Source: Agrobacterium vitis
GTDB taxonomy: Bacteria > Pseudomonadota > Alphaproteobacteria > Rhizobiales > Rhizobiaceae
NCBI RefSeq assembly: GCF_013426735.1
Contig: NZ_AP023273.1
Coordinates: 948,501-1,012,500, forward strand
Reading direction: 5' to 3'
Length of the DNA stretch: 64,000 bases
Part shown: positions 27,501 through 42,500 of the stretch, one piece after another
How the letters are laid out: every line of letters begins with the position of its first letter
How positions within the stretch are numbered: position 1 is the first letter of the stretch
Program-made: the position numbers and the translations under genes
The notes under the pieces: model-generated
What the model saw: only the letters and a program-made list of their open reading frames with translations
What the model was told of the DNA's origin: nothing
Database searches by the model: none

Positions 27501-30500
27501 ATGGTTGCGTCTGGGTCCAGTTCAGCAATTGTCGAGCCGTCGCCATCAACGCGTCGGAAGATTGTGCGGACAACACAATAACCTCCGGCCCATTTGAACG
27601 GCTCTGGCGTCGCACGGAAGGCGGGGCTTCCTCGATCACCGCATGAGCGTTTACTCCGCCGAAACCGAATGAACTGATGCCGGCACGTCGCGGCAATGCT
27701 TGACCGCCTTCGCCCTTAATCCGTGTCCAAGGCTCTGACTTATCAACCAGACGAAAGGGGGTTCCGTCCAGCCGGATCGCGGGGTTCACCCGACTGCGGT
27801 TCGCGTCAGGAATAAGGACACCATCGCGCATTTCCAATAGAAGCTTGATCAAGCCTGCCATGCCGGCAGCAACCTCGCCATGGCCGATCCAGCTTTTGAC
27901 ACTCGACAGGGCAATCTGACCCGGCTGCGGCCCATGACGTCCAGAGCGGGAAACGGCGAGATCGAAGCCTTGTTTCAAGCCTTCGATCTCGATGGGATCA
28001 CCGACCAGGGTTCCGGTACCATGCGCCTCAATGGCGGTGACGGTCGCAGGATCTATATCCGAGGCCAGCATCACGTCAGAGATCAACCGCGCCTGCGCCT
28101 TTGCATTTGGAGCGAACAGCGAGACACTGCGCCCGCCGTGATTGACGCCGGTTGCACGGATGACACCATAGACCGGCAAACCTTCCCGGCGAGCATCCCG
28201 CATATTGCGCAAGAGCAGGACAGCAACACCTTCGCTACGGACATAACCGTTGGCATCGGCGGCAAAGCTACGGCATTGTCCATCGGGACTGAGCATGCCC
28301 GAACGGGCAAAGCTGATATGTGCATGTGGCATCAGCATGGTATTCACCGCCCCGACCAGCGCACCCTCGCAGCCACCACGAATGGCTTCCACAGCGCGAT
28401 GGAGCGCGACCAACCCGCTGGAGCAGGCAGTTTCGACGGGTTCGCTTGGTCCAGCCAGATTGAGGAAGTGACTGATACGGTTGGGTCCAAGCGATCCGAC
28501 AACCCCGGAGGCGCTCTTTTGCTGTAGCACCAGGCCGGCTTCACGCGCCATGGCTGCGTATTCACTGGCGGCTGTTGCCATGAAGACGGCGGTATTGGTG
28601 CCCGATAGCGCGGCGGGGTCCATGCCGGCATTCTCGATGGCACGCCAGGCATGGGTCAACAGCAATCGCTGATGGGGGTCCATGGTTTCGGCCTCTCGCG
28701 GCGAGATGCCGAAAAACAACGGGTCGAAACTGGCAATATCATCCAGAAAACCGCCCCAGCGAATATCCGTCTTACCCTGTTCGGTTTTGGGATCGCCCAT
28801 CAGCGCCCGCCAATCCCAACGCTCTGGCGGGATTTCGCTGATCACGGCACGCCCTTCAACCAGGTTGCGCCAGAAGGTGGCAATGTCAGGCGCACCAGGG
28901 AACGCTCCGCTCATCCCGACGATTGCGACGGCATCATCCGTTTCCTGCGTTAACGCTTGTGGTGCGGCATAAGCCTGATCACGGGGGCTTTCCTTTTCCA
29001 TGTCAGACACATCAGGAGTCCTTACATTTCCAATTTCGGTTGCCAGATGCCCGGCGACTGCACGCAAGGTTCCAAAGCTGTAGAAGAGTGAAGGATTAAT
29101 GGGGACGCCAAGGCGGCCCGTGCATTTTTCTGCCAAATCGGTCAGCGCAATCGAATCAAACCCGTAATCGCTCAGTTCGGCATCGGACTGGACCTCAGAG
29201 ACAGGAACGCGCAGAATTTCGGCCACAAGTTCAGTCAACACCGCGTTAATCGCCGACGCGGCATCCAGCGTGGCAACCGCCGCCACAGGAGCGACTGTAA
29301 CCGGATTATCCTGTCCCTTGGTCCGGCGGGCACTGCCACCGTCCAATGTATCGACAATACGTTCGGATTGACCGAAAGCGACGATAACCTGCCGCTCTAC
29401 CAGGCTCAGGCACCGCCACATTGCCTCTAGCCCCGCGACGGCTGGCATGGGCAACAGCCCGTAACCGTCAAGCATCCTGCCACGCACCGCCGCCGGCACA
29501 GTCATTCCACCCTCGGCCCAAAGTGGCCAATTGAGCGAAAGCGTCCGCCCCGGTCCTTGCCGAACGGCAGCAAAGCCGTCAAGCCATGCGTTGCCAAAGG
29601 CATAATCCGCCTGGCCAACATTGCCCGTCACCCCGGCCAGAGATGAACACAGCACAAAAGCCAACAGCGGATCATTCTGCGTTGCCTGATCCAACGCCTG
29701 CACACCGGCGACTTTGGTGGCAACGACCATGCGGGCATCGGCGGGCGATTTTGACATCACCATACTATCACGCAGAATGCCTGCCGAATGGATGACCATC
29801 TCTACCGGCCCAAATTCATCCCGTGCATTGGCGATGGCCACGGCCACGGCCTGCGCATCCGTGATATCGACAGTGGCGTAAGACATCCTATGCGCACCGA
29901 TCTGGCGCAACTTTGCCTCCATAGCCGCGTCAAGCGCCCTGCGCCCCAACAGCAAGATCGGCGTATCCGGGCTGCGAGCAGCAATATCCGCCGAGAAGAT
30001 CTGTCCGAGCCCTCCCATGCCACCACTGATCACGACTAAGCCTCTGGGCGGGGACATGCTCTGCGACGGCAGATCGATGGACTGCAAATGGCGGATAAAA
30101 CGCCAGTCATTGCGCAAACGGATCACGGCATCAGCGGTCGCCGCCTGCTCGGCCATCAGCTGCTCCAGATTGTCCGACCAGGACGGGACGCCCAGCTCGA
30201 CAACCTGTGTGGCAAGCTCGCGACGCTCCTGCGATAAGGTTCCTGCAAAGGCGGCAAGCGCGGATGATAACGGAGCCATATCGGTAGGCAGTGCAAACTG
30301 GACAAGTCGTGGCGTCTTTGCACCCGCCATCATGGGGCCAAGTTTCGCCACAAGCTGTTCCACAAGCTGTTCCGGCGATGTCAGTGGCAAGGACATGCAC
30401 ATGTCGCCGTTGGTTTTCATCCGGCCAGTCAAATCCACGACCAGACGATTGTGCACATATTCAGCAGCATCGGATCGCATCGTCGGGCTTTCGTCCCGTG

Positions 30501-33500
30501 ACCAGACCGGATGAAACAAAGTCAACATCGCGGAGGGCAGAGCCGCTAAGCCAGACTGCGCCGTTTGCGCATGTCGAAATGCCGGTTCTGCCAGGCGTTG
30601 GGTCGGGGCGGCAACAGGCTCGACCACCGCCGGGGGCTCATTCTTGCGCGGAACGCCCCAATAGGATTTGCGCGCAAAGGGATAAAGCGGCAGATGCACC
30701 CGCTGCGGCGGCGTTTGATAAAGCGCGTGCCAATCCACACGCTCGCCTGCCAACCAGCGCCGCAGAGAGTGCGCGGTCAGGTCATCTCCTGTAATGGCCG
30801 ATAGAGCCCCCTGCGAAAGCTGCCGAAGGGCGAAGATCGCCTCATCGACGGAGGCAACGATCACACCTGCACGCACTGGCTGCGGACGACGACCCGTTTG
30901 AAGCGTATAGGCCACAGCCTCCAGGGATGGATGGTCCTTCGCCAGCCGGTCCGCCAGCGCCGTTGCCATTTGCGCGATCTGTTCCGGCGAGCGCGCTGAC
31001 AACACCAGTGCAAAGGGTCCTGCGGGTGTAAGCGTCGCGGGTTTTGCCTTTGGTGCTTCCTCCAGCACCAGATGGGCATTGCTACCGCCTGCCCCGAAAG
31101 AGCTGATTCCCGCCAGCAAACGCCCACCGGCGGCGGTCCATGGGGTCAGCGACTGATCGATGACAAAGCCCGTGCCTTCGATTGCCAGATCGGGGTTCAA
31201 ATGGTCGGAATGCAAACTGGGCACCCGCATGCGATGCTGCATCTGTAGGATGACCTTGGTCAGCCCCGCGACACCGGCAGCACTTTCACAATGGCCGATA
31301 TTCGACTTGACCGATCCCAACGCCAGCGTCTGTCCTGCTGCGAAAACACGCTTGAGGCCCGCAATCTCGATCGGATCGCCCAGTGCGGTCCCCGTTCCGT
31401 GGCATTCGACGTAGCTGATCGCCGCGGGATCAACCTGCCCATCGACAAGCGCGTCGTGGATCGTGGCCGATTGCGCCACAGGATCGGGAACAGTATAGCC
31501 GTTCGACCGACCACCGTGGTTTACAGCCGAACCACGAATGACAGCCCAAACCGGATCCCCATCGGCCAGCGCCTTCGACAGTGGCTTCAAAACCACCGCG
31601 CCAACACCTTCGGACGGCACATAGCCTGTGCCGCCCGCGCCGAAACTGCGGCAACGCCCGTCCGTCGCCTCAAAACCACCGTGGGCCATCATCAGATATT
31701 TGTTCGGGTGAAGCGACAAATTCACGCCACCCGCGATTGCAGCGCTGCACTCGCCGGACCGGATTGCGCGAACCGCCAGATGGATCGCCGTCAACGACGA
31801 GGCACACATCGTATCCACCGCCATGCTGGGGCCTTGGAAATCAAAGAGATAAGATATCCGATTTGCGATGGAGGCCGGGCTGGCAGACAGTGCCGTGGGA
31901 TGACCGAGCGCCGTTTCTTGTGCGCCCAGCAACTGATATTCAGAATACATCACACCAACGAACACGCCAACCTTGCCGTTTTGCGAAAGGGATTCGGGGC
32001 AATGTCCGGCATCTTCCAGCGCGTGCCATGCCGTTTCGACAAACAGCCGCTCTTGCGGGTCGGTCAGGTCCGCATCCTTGGGCAAGATGCCAAAAAAGGC
32101 GGCGTCGAACAGATCGACACCATTCAGAAAGCCACCCCATCGGCTGCGGGTCTTTCCTGCTGCCCGAGTGGAAGAATAGAAACGGTCATGATCCCACCTT
32201 TCGGCCGGAACCGTGGAGATGCAATCGCGCCCGGTGCTAAGGACCTGCCAGAAATCCTCAAGCGTTTCAGCCTGCGGGTAGCGTCCGGCAAGGCCGATGA
32301 TCGCGATCGGGTCATCTTCAGTGCGCTCCGCAACCCGTGTGGGCGAAGCCAAAGGCAAGCTATTCCCGAATGTCTGGCTTAGATGATCAGCAAGAGCGTT
32401 CAGGCTGCGATATTCGTAGAACAGGGTTTTCGCAAGGGGTCCAAACACTGCCTCCAGACGGTCCGTCGCACGGATGACCATAACAGAATCAAGCCCGTAG
32501 CTATCCAGTGGAGCATCAGCATCCAGACGGTCTGGCGCTATGCCGAGGATCTGGCCAACAGCATCGACAACAAGCTCCAGGGCTGGTTTTCGGCTCGCCG
32601 TGACGGGTGTGGGTACCACATCGGTGACGGCGGTCTCGCTGGTAGTTTCGCCAAGCCAATAGGATTCTACCGCAAACGGATAGACCGGCAATGCAACGCG
32701 GCGCACGATCTGGTCCGACCAAAGCGATGCCCAGTCCACAACATCACCCTTCAGCCAGGCCTGCGCCAGTGGATGCGTAGCGCTACCCGCAGGCTGCGCC
32801 CGTTCAGCCAGAAAAACACGCAGGGCTGTCGCAAGGCCTGATAAATCAGAGACTTCGCAAAGCCAACGCGTAGGTTGGGAATCGCGTCCCATCTGGAGGG
32901 TAAAGGCAATATCGACCAGCCGGGGCGCATTGCCGGATTCAATCCGGTCCAGCAGGCCGCGCGCCAATATCTGGAGCTGTGCGGAGCTCCGCGCGGAAAG
33001 CGGAACAATCCACCGCCCTGCAATATCAGGCAGCTGCTGGAGAACGGACGGCGCTTCTGCAATAACAAGATGCGCATTCGCGCCGCCTGCACCAAAAGAG
33101 CTTAAACCTGCCAGCCGTTCATATCCCTGTTTTGCAGGCCAAGACTGGGCATCGCGCGGGAAATACAACCCGCAATCCGACAGATCGATTTCGGGATTTG
33201 CCTGACCGAGATACGGCACTGGCGCAATCTGGCCTTCGCGCATCTGGGCGATGATCTTGAACAGCCCTGCCATAGCAGCTGCGCTTTCCGTGTGGCCGAT
33301 ATTGGCCTTGATCGAACTCACGGCGCATTGCGTATCCTTGCCCAAGGCGCGACGCAGCCCCTCCACCTCGATAGGATCGCCAAGTCGGGTCCCTGTTCCA
33401 TGGGCTTCGACCAGACTGATACGATCGGCCGTCACACCCGCGTCCGCCAGGGCCAAAGTGATGACCTCGGCATGGGCCGCAGGGCTTGGCGCGGTGTAGC

Positions 33501-36500
33501 TGCTTGATCTTCCACCGCTATTCAGCGCCCCTCCGCGCAAGACCGCTTCGATCCTGTCGCCGTCGGCCAAGGCACGGTCCAGCGTCTTGAGGACAACGAC
33601 CCCCACACCTTCGCCGGAAAGCATGCCGTCCGCCTCCGCTGCAAAAGGCAGAATCTGCCCCTGTCGTGACTGGATGCCCAAGGCGGCCAGATTTCCGAGA
33701 TGGCGCGGGTGTGAAATCACGTTGACGCCCCCCGCGATCGCCAGATCGCACCGGCCGGAGCGAAGCATGTCGAGCGCTAGCACCAACGCCGCACCAGACG
33801 AAGAACACGCCGTATCGCAAGAAATGCTGGGCCCCTTGAAATCGAAGAGGAACGACAACCGGTTCGCCAACGACCAGAAAGCTGCTCGTGTGGGATAATG
33901 AGCGTTCATCACGCCCGCCAGCACCGCGACGCGCCCCTGCCGTGACAGGGCCTGCGGCGCATAGCCAGCGTTTTCGATCGCATGATAGGCTGTTTTCAGG
34001 AAAATCCGCTCTTGTGGATCCATCTGCAACGCCTCGGCAGGAGAGATGGCAAAGAACAGCGGATCAAATTGATCAGCCCCATCCATATAACCGGCAGGTT
34101 GCGGATCGCGCGACGGCCAGGCCCTGCCGTCCTCAGGGGCTGGCCGGAACAGTGTTTCTCCGCCGCCGACCGTTTCCCATAATTCTTCAAGGTTGCGGCA
34201 TCCGGCAAATTGCCCCGCAAGACCGATGATTGCGACATCACGCGAAGAAGACCGGGCCGGCGCGATGGCAGGAAATTGTTGCGCTATAGCCGGTTGGCTC
34301 ATCATCACGGGTGCAACCGCCGCTAAAGGCGCGCCAGCCAATGCCAGTTTGCGCACGGCATCCGGCTGGGTACGGGCCAGATACTCCGAAAGCCGTGCGA
34401 CCGAGTTGTATTCGAAAAGAACGGTCGAGGTTATCTTTGGAAAGTCTGGACGCAGCGCATCAACGATCTGTAGGATAAGGATCGAATCCACACCATAGCG
34501 TTCAAACGCCGCTTCATCTTCGATACGGGCCTCGTCAACCTCGATCGCGGCGGAAAGTTTCGCACGCAGATATCGCCGTAGATCAACGGCAGCTGCGGGC
34601 GACGCTTCCGGCGCGGCAAAGGGTTTGGACAATAGCTTTTCGGGGGCAGAAACAGCCGTTTGGACGACTTTGGGGGGAGCATCCGGCAGGCGATTGGTCA
34701 CGATTGCACCGTCGCTCTGGCCAATAAAGACCTGCTGGGTCAGCACCTCGGCTTCGGGACAAAGCCGTGCTACCGGGCGGAATCCGGCCATCGCTAACAC
34801 TGTTCGCCAACGCGCTGAAGACAGCGCCGGTGTACCCTCGAGCCGCATGTGCGGATCGTCATAGGCCCACCAGCCCTCAAGCAAGCCAAATGTCAGATGG
34901 CTGAACAGGGACTTCTGGATCAGCTCGTTAACCAGGATCAGACCATTCTGGCGCAGCAAAGCCTTGGTGTGCGACAGGCTTTGCAGGATATCGCGTGTGG
35001 CATGCAGCACATTGGTCGCAACCGCAATGTCATACCGTCCGGCATCCAGCCCTTGCACATGTGGCGGCTTCGAAACGTCGAAAATCCGTGTCTTCAGGTA
35101 GGGTGCCTGCTGTAGATAGTTTTGCTTTGCATTGATCAGGAAGGCTTTGGACAAGTCCGTGAATAGGTATTCCTCGATATTGGCAGCATAGGGCTGGAGC
35201 CGTTTGAACAGCACGCGAGCCGTGCCTCCCGTACCAGCACCGACCTCGGCCATGCGGAGCCGGACCTGTGGGTCCAAAGCGATGCGGGCTCGGACGGCAG
35301 CTTCAACGGCATCTGCCAACAGATCATTAAAGAAATCCGCCACACTGTTGCCGTGATAGACGCCATTGACCAGATCGAAGCGTCCGTCCGGGAACATGAA
35401 CTGGGTCGCCGGAACGCGCCCTTCCAGAATGTGAGGCAATCCGCGCAGCATGGCCTCGGCCAGGCGGACGTGATCGCGTAAATCCGGCTCGTCCGCAACA
35501 GCTGCCGTTGCCGATTGCCAGCGTGCCAACGCCTCATCCATGCTGGGGCAAGGACGATCGGGGTGCCCGTCGGCGGTCAGATATCGTGCCTGCGTCAGTA
35601 CACGGGCAGTTTCATTCCACCATTTGGCAAAAATGCCAGGCAGACCGCGCACATGGGCCCTCGCTTCGGGATGAAGCAGGCCCGCAGCCTTCACACTTGC
35701 GGCAAGAATATCTGTCATTTCTGGATCGAAGCGGTCCATCTGCGCACCAAGTCGCGCATGAATAGGCCGCCAGCGGCCCGATGCATCGGACAAATCCAGC
35801 CCGACCATCAGAGCGGGCGCATGACCGTCGGCCAGCACAGTGGAAAGCACGGCATTTTCCGATATTGAATCGCGTTCCGTTGTCACTTTTGCCCCTATCT
35901 GAAGCTCTGCAATTGCCATTTGGCCGGGACCACCGCTGATCAGCGCATCAAGGGCGGCAAAAGCGTGTTCCGCATTCAGGCCAAGCTGCCCGAAACGCTG
36001 CATCCGGCGGCGATGTTCTTCGGTTGCGACAATCCCGGCATCCGCCCAATAGCCCCAGTTCACCACCTTGATCGGCAATCCGAGGCGGCTCGCCTGTTCC
36101 AGAGCGAAGCTGTCGGTGAAGGTGCATGCGGCGGCATAGTTTCCCTGCCCTGGCATCCGCGCAAAGGACTGAAGAGAGGAAAAGACAAGCCCGAATTCAC
36201 GCATGTCGCCGCCGAAAACAGCGATCATGTTATCCAGCGTATCGAGCTTGGCCGACAGCGCCGCATCCATGCGCGGCCAATCCATTCCGGCCAGTCCACC
36301 GTCTGCCAAGGTAATCGCGGAATGGACGACACCATCGATCCGTCCGAACCGCGCGAGGATCTCGGTACGGGCCGACGCCAAGGCGGCCACATCCCTGGCG
36401 TCAGCCTGAAGATAGAGCGGCCTCGATCCCAGAGAGGAAAACCTTTCGAGATGGCCTAAAATCGCAGCGTCCAAAGGTGAGCGACCCAACCAGACCAACT

Positions 36501-39500
36501 GCGCGCTTGCATGGCTCAGGACATGTTTGCTCCATTGCCGAGCCACACCGCCCGCGCCGCCAATGACGACATAGACCGAGCCGTCCCTGTAGGGCGCATC
36601 GCTTAGGGGCAAACGGGCGAGCCGTTGCAGACCCTGTTCCAGCCACAGGCCGTCACGGCTGAGGAGCACGCGGCGGTCGGGCAGGATTTCCGGATTCACC
36701 CCCAGCGGACTATCCAGATCCGCCATCCGGACGGCCCAAGCTTGGTATTCCCGAGCCAGCGAGCCAAACAATCCCGGCAAGGATGCGCCGTAGCCGGTTG
36801 AGACAGCATTGGCAAAGTGCAAGGCGTGCTGGGTTAGCACCGTCCAGGAAATCGCGCGCGCTTCGCCGCCAGCGGCCAGAACAGCCTGCACAAGTTGCAA
36901 AACCTGCGCCAGCAATGCCTTTTCAGCGGTGATCAACGGCACTGGCTGACCAGACACCCAAAGCCCGATACGGTCACACCGTACCCACTCTTGCATGGAC
37001 GACAGCGGAACACGCGGAACGGTTGGCCAAAGTTCCGCCGGAACGGGGCAATCGTCTGGATGGAACACAACCTCGGGCAGCAATGTCTCTGCCGCAGCAT
37101 CACATCGGGTTTGCGTCCAGACTGGCAGCAAGGCATGGGTGGTGTCGCCTGATTGAGCGGCAACAGGCGCAACGGGCAACGCCTCCGGCGTCGGAATCGG
37201 ACGTGCGGTTATGCCACGCAGGTGGATCGCCACCCGGCCATCGGGCAGAACCAGGTCTATATCCAGCCCACCCAGTGTGCCCATCCCCATGGCGCGCGGC
37301 GCGACAAGATACGCGGTCATCTGGTCGGCAGCAGGAACGACCAAGGTGATGTCTTCAACCGCAAACGGCATGGTCGTGGCCGCACCATCGCCAAAAACGG
37401 TGGCGGCCTGAACGGCACTGTCGAGCAGCACGGGGGAGAGCGGCAATACCGGCCCAGACGGAGCGGCCAGTTGCGCCGTGGCTCCATATCCGGCCTGCTT
37501 TACCGAAACCAGCGCCTGCATCGACGGGCCATGGACAATTCCACCGGACACCAGCCGGTCGCGGATGCGGTCGCTGGCAACGACCACGCCATCCTGCGCG
37601 ATGGTGAGGGGTTGTTTTGCATCTGCGTGCCGCAAAACCTGTGCCTGCGCCAGGACAATCTCGCCGGATGAAAACTTGACGCGGCTCCCGTGGCCCAATC
37701 GATCCGGTTCAATATCCAGCCGCAAACCGTCAATCACCGACACGTCGATGGCCCGCAGCCAGCAAAGATCGCGGATGGTCAAGGCGATCACATCCTTGCC
37801 GTCGATAGCCGACATCGCCTGACGGATCATCTCGGGCAGGGCGAAACCCGGCAGAACGGGGAGGCCGGAAACGTGGTGATCACGCAGCAGCGGGCTCTCG
37901 GCTGTCAGGTCCACCGCAAATGTGCCCTTATCCAAACGGCGCAGCGTGAAAGCGGCCATGTCCTGCGGCGGTGCCTCCCCGACCCAATAGCTTTGCCGTT
38001 CAAAAACCGCACCCGGCAGGGCAATCCGGCAAGGGCGGTCCTGCGGAAACAAGACCTGCCATTGCGGTGCTTTGCCTGCGACGAAATCAGCAAGCGTCGC
38101 CGCATGCTGCCTTGCAGGCGGCAGTGCCTCACCGGCCAGCCACGCACGCATCTGGGCCAGAAGGTCTGCAAGGGAGCGCGCCTCGAAACCGCAGCGCTGT
38201 TCGAAATGCATCCGGCCAGCCATCAGCGTATAGGCGACATCACCCAGCGCGGCGTCGGGATTACCCTCGCACCAGTCGGCCAGATTGCGGACCAGCGCGG
38301 CCAGCGTTGCTGCAGAACGCGCCGAAACCACGACAGGATAGGAGTCCGCATGGTAAAGCCCGTCCCGGCACGGCGGGGCCTCGCGAAGGATGATATGGGC
38401 ATTGGTGCCGCTGGCACCGAAGGAACTTACACCTGCCAGTCGCGCTTGCCCCGGCATCCAAGCCGTGTTGACAACCGGAACGGTAAAGCCGCTTTGTGCC
38501 AGACCAAGCAACGGATTTTCGCGCTCGTGTAAGAGATTGGCGGGAATGACACCGGATTGCAGCGACAGCACGGCCTTTTGCAAGCTGGCAATGCCTGCGG
38601 CAAACTGCGCGTGACCGATGGCTGGCTTCACGGATGTCAGGGCGACAGGCGTTGCGCGCACATTTTCAAAAACCTCTTTCAAGGCGTCGAATTCGATCGG
38701 GTCGCCCAGGGAGGTTCCCGTACCATGAGCCTCGATCATCCCGATTTCTGCCGGGTTCACGCCAGCATTCCGGTAGCAGGTTCTCAGCAGATCAGCTTGC
38801 GCGCGGCTGCTGGGCGCAATCAAACCATTGGTCTTGCCGTTGCTGTTGACGGCGGACCCCTCGATGGTGGCGAGGATAACATCGCCTACGCAGACCGCAT
38901 CGGCCAGACGTTTCAACACGACCACGCCCACACCTTCACCCGGAACAAAGCCGTCCGCACGGGCATCGAAACTGTAGCTTTCGCCGGTGGGCGACAACAT
39001 GCCCGCACGGTCGGCGGCCAGATAAAGCCGCGGCGTAACCTGCAGGAATATCCCGCCTGCGACCGCCATATCCACCTCACCCTGTAACAAGGCCTTGCAG
39101 GCGGCATCGACAGCAACAAGAGAACTCGAACACGCGGTATCAAAGGCCATGGCAGGCCCGCGTAGATCGAGATGATAGGCAATCCGGGCCGGGATGACCG
39201 ATCCCATATTCCCCCAAAGCGACTGTGCCGACGGGGTCGCGGTGAAGAGATCCTGATAGTCGCCAGTATAACAACCGACATAGATCCCGCATCGCTCGCC
39301 CGCAATGGCATCGCCGACATATCCTGCCTGCTCCAGCGCTTGCCAGCTTTCCTCAAGCAGCAGGCGTTGCTGGGGGTCCATATAGCGGGCCTCTGCGCCG
39401 GAAATGTTGAAAAAGGTGGCGTCAAACTGATCGATCGCATCCAGAAAACCCCCTTGGCGGCAGCGCACGGATGGGGGCAGAGGCCACCGCGATACGGGCC

Positions 39501-42500
39501 GAACCGCCTTGTGCCCCGATATAAGGTTCGCCCAGTAGCTCCGCAGATCGGCTGCATCCGGATAGCGTCCGCTTTGGCCAATAATGGCAATCGGCCCGTC
39601 ATACCGACCCGCGCTCGCAGCGACCGGCTCGCGAGCAGCCAAGACCGATATCGCTGGCACAGATCCTGACACGGACAGCGGTTCAGCAGCACGCACCGGG
39701 GCTTTGAGCGCCGGGGTCTTGGACACCGGGATCTTGGACACTGGGGCCTTGTCCAGCACATGCGCAGCCAGTCTTTGCAATGTTGGATAGTCAAAGATGG
39801 CGGTCGTCTTGATCGCTGTCGCCAAAGCGCGATTGACGGCATCGACGAACCGTATGCCAAGAATGGAATCCAGCCCGTAATCAGCGAAGGACTGGGTATC
39901 GTCTATCTCTTCGATGCTGATATCCATCGTCTGCGACAGGACAAGTCGCAACTCGTCGATGATCATGGCGAGATCCATCATTGATGGTATAGCCAGTTCA
40001 GACGATATCGCCTGCCCATCCGTTACAACAGGTGGCGGCGCAGCGGTCTGGGTTTCGGGTAAATCCCCCATCCACAGCCGGCGGGTTTCGAACGGATAGC
40101 CGGGCAAGGAGAGCAGCTGTGGTCTGCTGACATAAAGCCCCTCCCAGTCAAGCACGACGCCCCGCCGCCACAACCCCGCAATGCGGGTCAAATGACGCTG
40201 CGCGAGCTGCGTCTGCGCAATCTGCTTGAAAGCGGGATTGGCCGCGAGCCGTTCGAGGTCTGCGCGGTCTGTACGGGCAATTTCGGAGATTTCGGCAGCA
40301 TCAGGATTGGCCAGAATCGCACGCAGGGCCTGTTCCGCTTCGCCAACCGAAGCGACCGGAATGGCCAAACGGACAGGCATTGCCACACGCCCCTTCTGGA
40401 GGCTGTAGCACAAGGCCTGCAAGTCCACCGACCAATTGCTGTAAGCCGGATCGGCGAGATCGCAAAGGCGGCTATCCAGCGTCAGATGACCTGCGTTGGT
40501 TTCCAGTGCCAACCAACGCAGGTCATCGGCTGTCAGGCCAAGCTCTGCCAGGCAGGCATCGGGGAGTATATCGCTCGCATCCACGCCCAGACGCAGTGCC
40601 ACCAGCTGGCGCGCGGCATCCAGATCGCCCGCCGCACTGTGTTGGCCTTGCAGCCAGTCCAGCAGGTTGGCAACCTGCTGCAACAGGGCCGGTCGTGTTT
40701 TGGCGGAAAGAACGAGAATGTTCGGCAGATCGGCACCCTTGCCGGACGTTATCGGGGTCTGGGACGGTACCGCTTCGATCAGGGCGCAGGCATTTGCACC
40801 GCCAGCACCAAACGAGTTGATGATGGCCCGTCGCGGCCCCGTCCACGCGCTGACCCCTTGCGGCAGACGGAACGGCGTGCGGGAAAAATCGATGTCGGAA
40901 TTGGTTGTCGCGCTGTGCAGGGTCGGGACAATAAGACCATGACGCATTTGCAGGATCGATTTGATCACTCCGCTGCATCCGGCAGCCGCTTCGAGATGTC
41001 CGATATTCGACTTGACCGAACCGAGATAGCATTGCCCTTCGCCTGAACCTGCAAAGGCAGCGGTCAGACTTTCCACTTCGATCGGGTCACCCAATGCCGT
41101 GCCTGTGCCATGGGCCTCGACATACCCGATGTCTTGGGACCTACACATCGCCACACGCAGAACAGTTTCCGCAAGCGCCCTTTGGGCGGCAGGATTTGGC
41201 ACGGTGTAACCGTTCGCTGCGCCGCCGTGGTTGACTGCCGTTGCGCGCAGCACCGCCTCGATCCTCAAGCCAAGGTCAACGGCCGTCCGCCGTGTGGTCA
41301 GCACCAGGCAGGCAACCCCCTCGCCCGGCACGAAACCCGTCCCACCTGCGCCGAAACTACGGCACCTGCCGTCGCGGGCCAGCATTCCCGACTGGCACAA
41401 TTCGGCATAGCTGCTTGGATGCTGGTAAAGGTTTACGCCGCCCGCCAGAGCCATAGCGCATTCGCCGCGCAAGATGGCTTCGCGTGCCTGATGCAGTGCA
41501 GTCAGAGAGGATGAGCACATCGTATCAACAGGAACGGATGGCCCACGCAGATCCAGCGCAAAGGACACGCGATTTGCAACAGAACTGAACGAGGCACGCG
41601 GATGCACAACACTGCCATCAGCGTGGCGTCTTGAGCCAAGACGGGCATGATCAGCCTTGGTGACGCCTGCAAAAACCCCGACCGATCCGCCCAGCCTGTC
41701 GAAAAGCACGGCAGGCGGCAGGCAAGCATCTTCGAGGGCATGCCAAGCTGCGGTCAGGAACAGACGCTCCTGCGGATCGGTCTCGATCGCTTCGCGCGGA
41801 GTCATGCCAAAGAAGGTGGGATCGAAATCCGCGAAACGGTCCAGAAAACCGCCCCAGCGTGCATAGCTATAGCCGGCATGGGCACGGCTTGGGTCAGCAT
41901 CGAAATGCGCGTCGATATCCCAGCGGTCGGCGGGCACTTCCGAAATGGCATCATGTCCAGCCAGAAGATTCTGCCAGAAATGCTCAAGATCGGGCGCGTC
42001 GGCAAACTGGCCTGCCATGCCGACGATGACAATATCATCGGCATCCGAACCTGCCGACAAGATCGGTTCAAAGCTGACTTTGGTTGCATCACAGGCGGCT
42101 ATCTGCTCTCCCCGATACCCCGTCCAGCCCTGCGCTGCGGCCGCGTGGGTTTCGCTCAGCCAGCGCGCCATGCGCTCCACCGTGCCGTGTTCGAACATCA
42201 CAGCGCGCGGTAGGTCGCCGAAGACTGGGCGCAGACGTTGCATGACAGTGACAATCATCAAGGAATCCACGCCATAAGCGGTGAATGGCTCCAGAAGATC
42301 AATCTCTTCGGGCTGGCGTCCGCATGCCTCCCCCAGAACAGCCCGCAAACGCAAGGCCACCGCATGCACCATATCGCTATTGCTTGTCTGTGTTGTCCTG
42401 CCCGGAGAAGCAGGCACCGCTGCTCGACCATTCGCCGCGCGGTTCAGGCGTTCGAGAATCCGGTCGCGATCACCGCAAGCAACGGCGATCTGTTGCGCGC

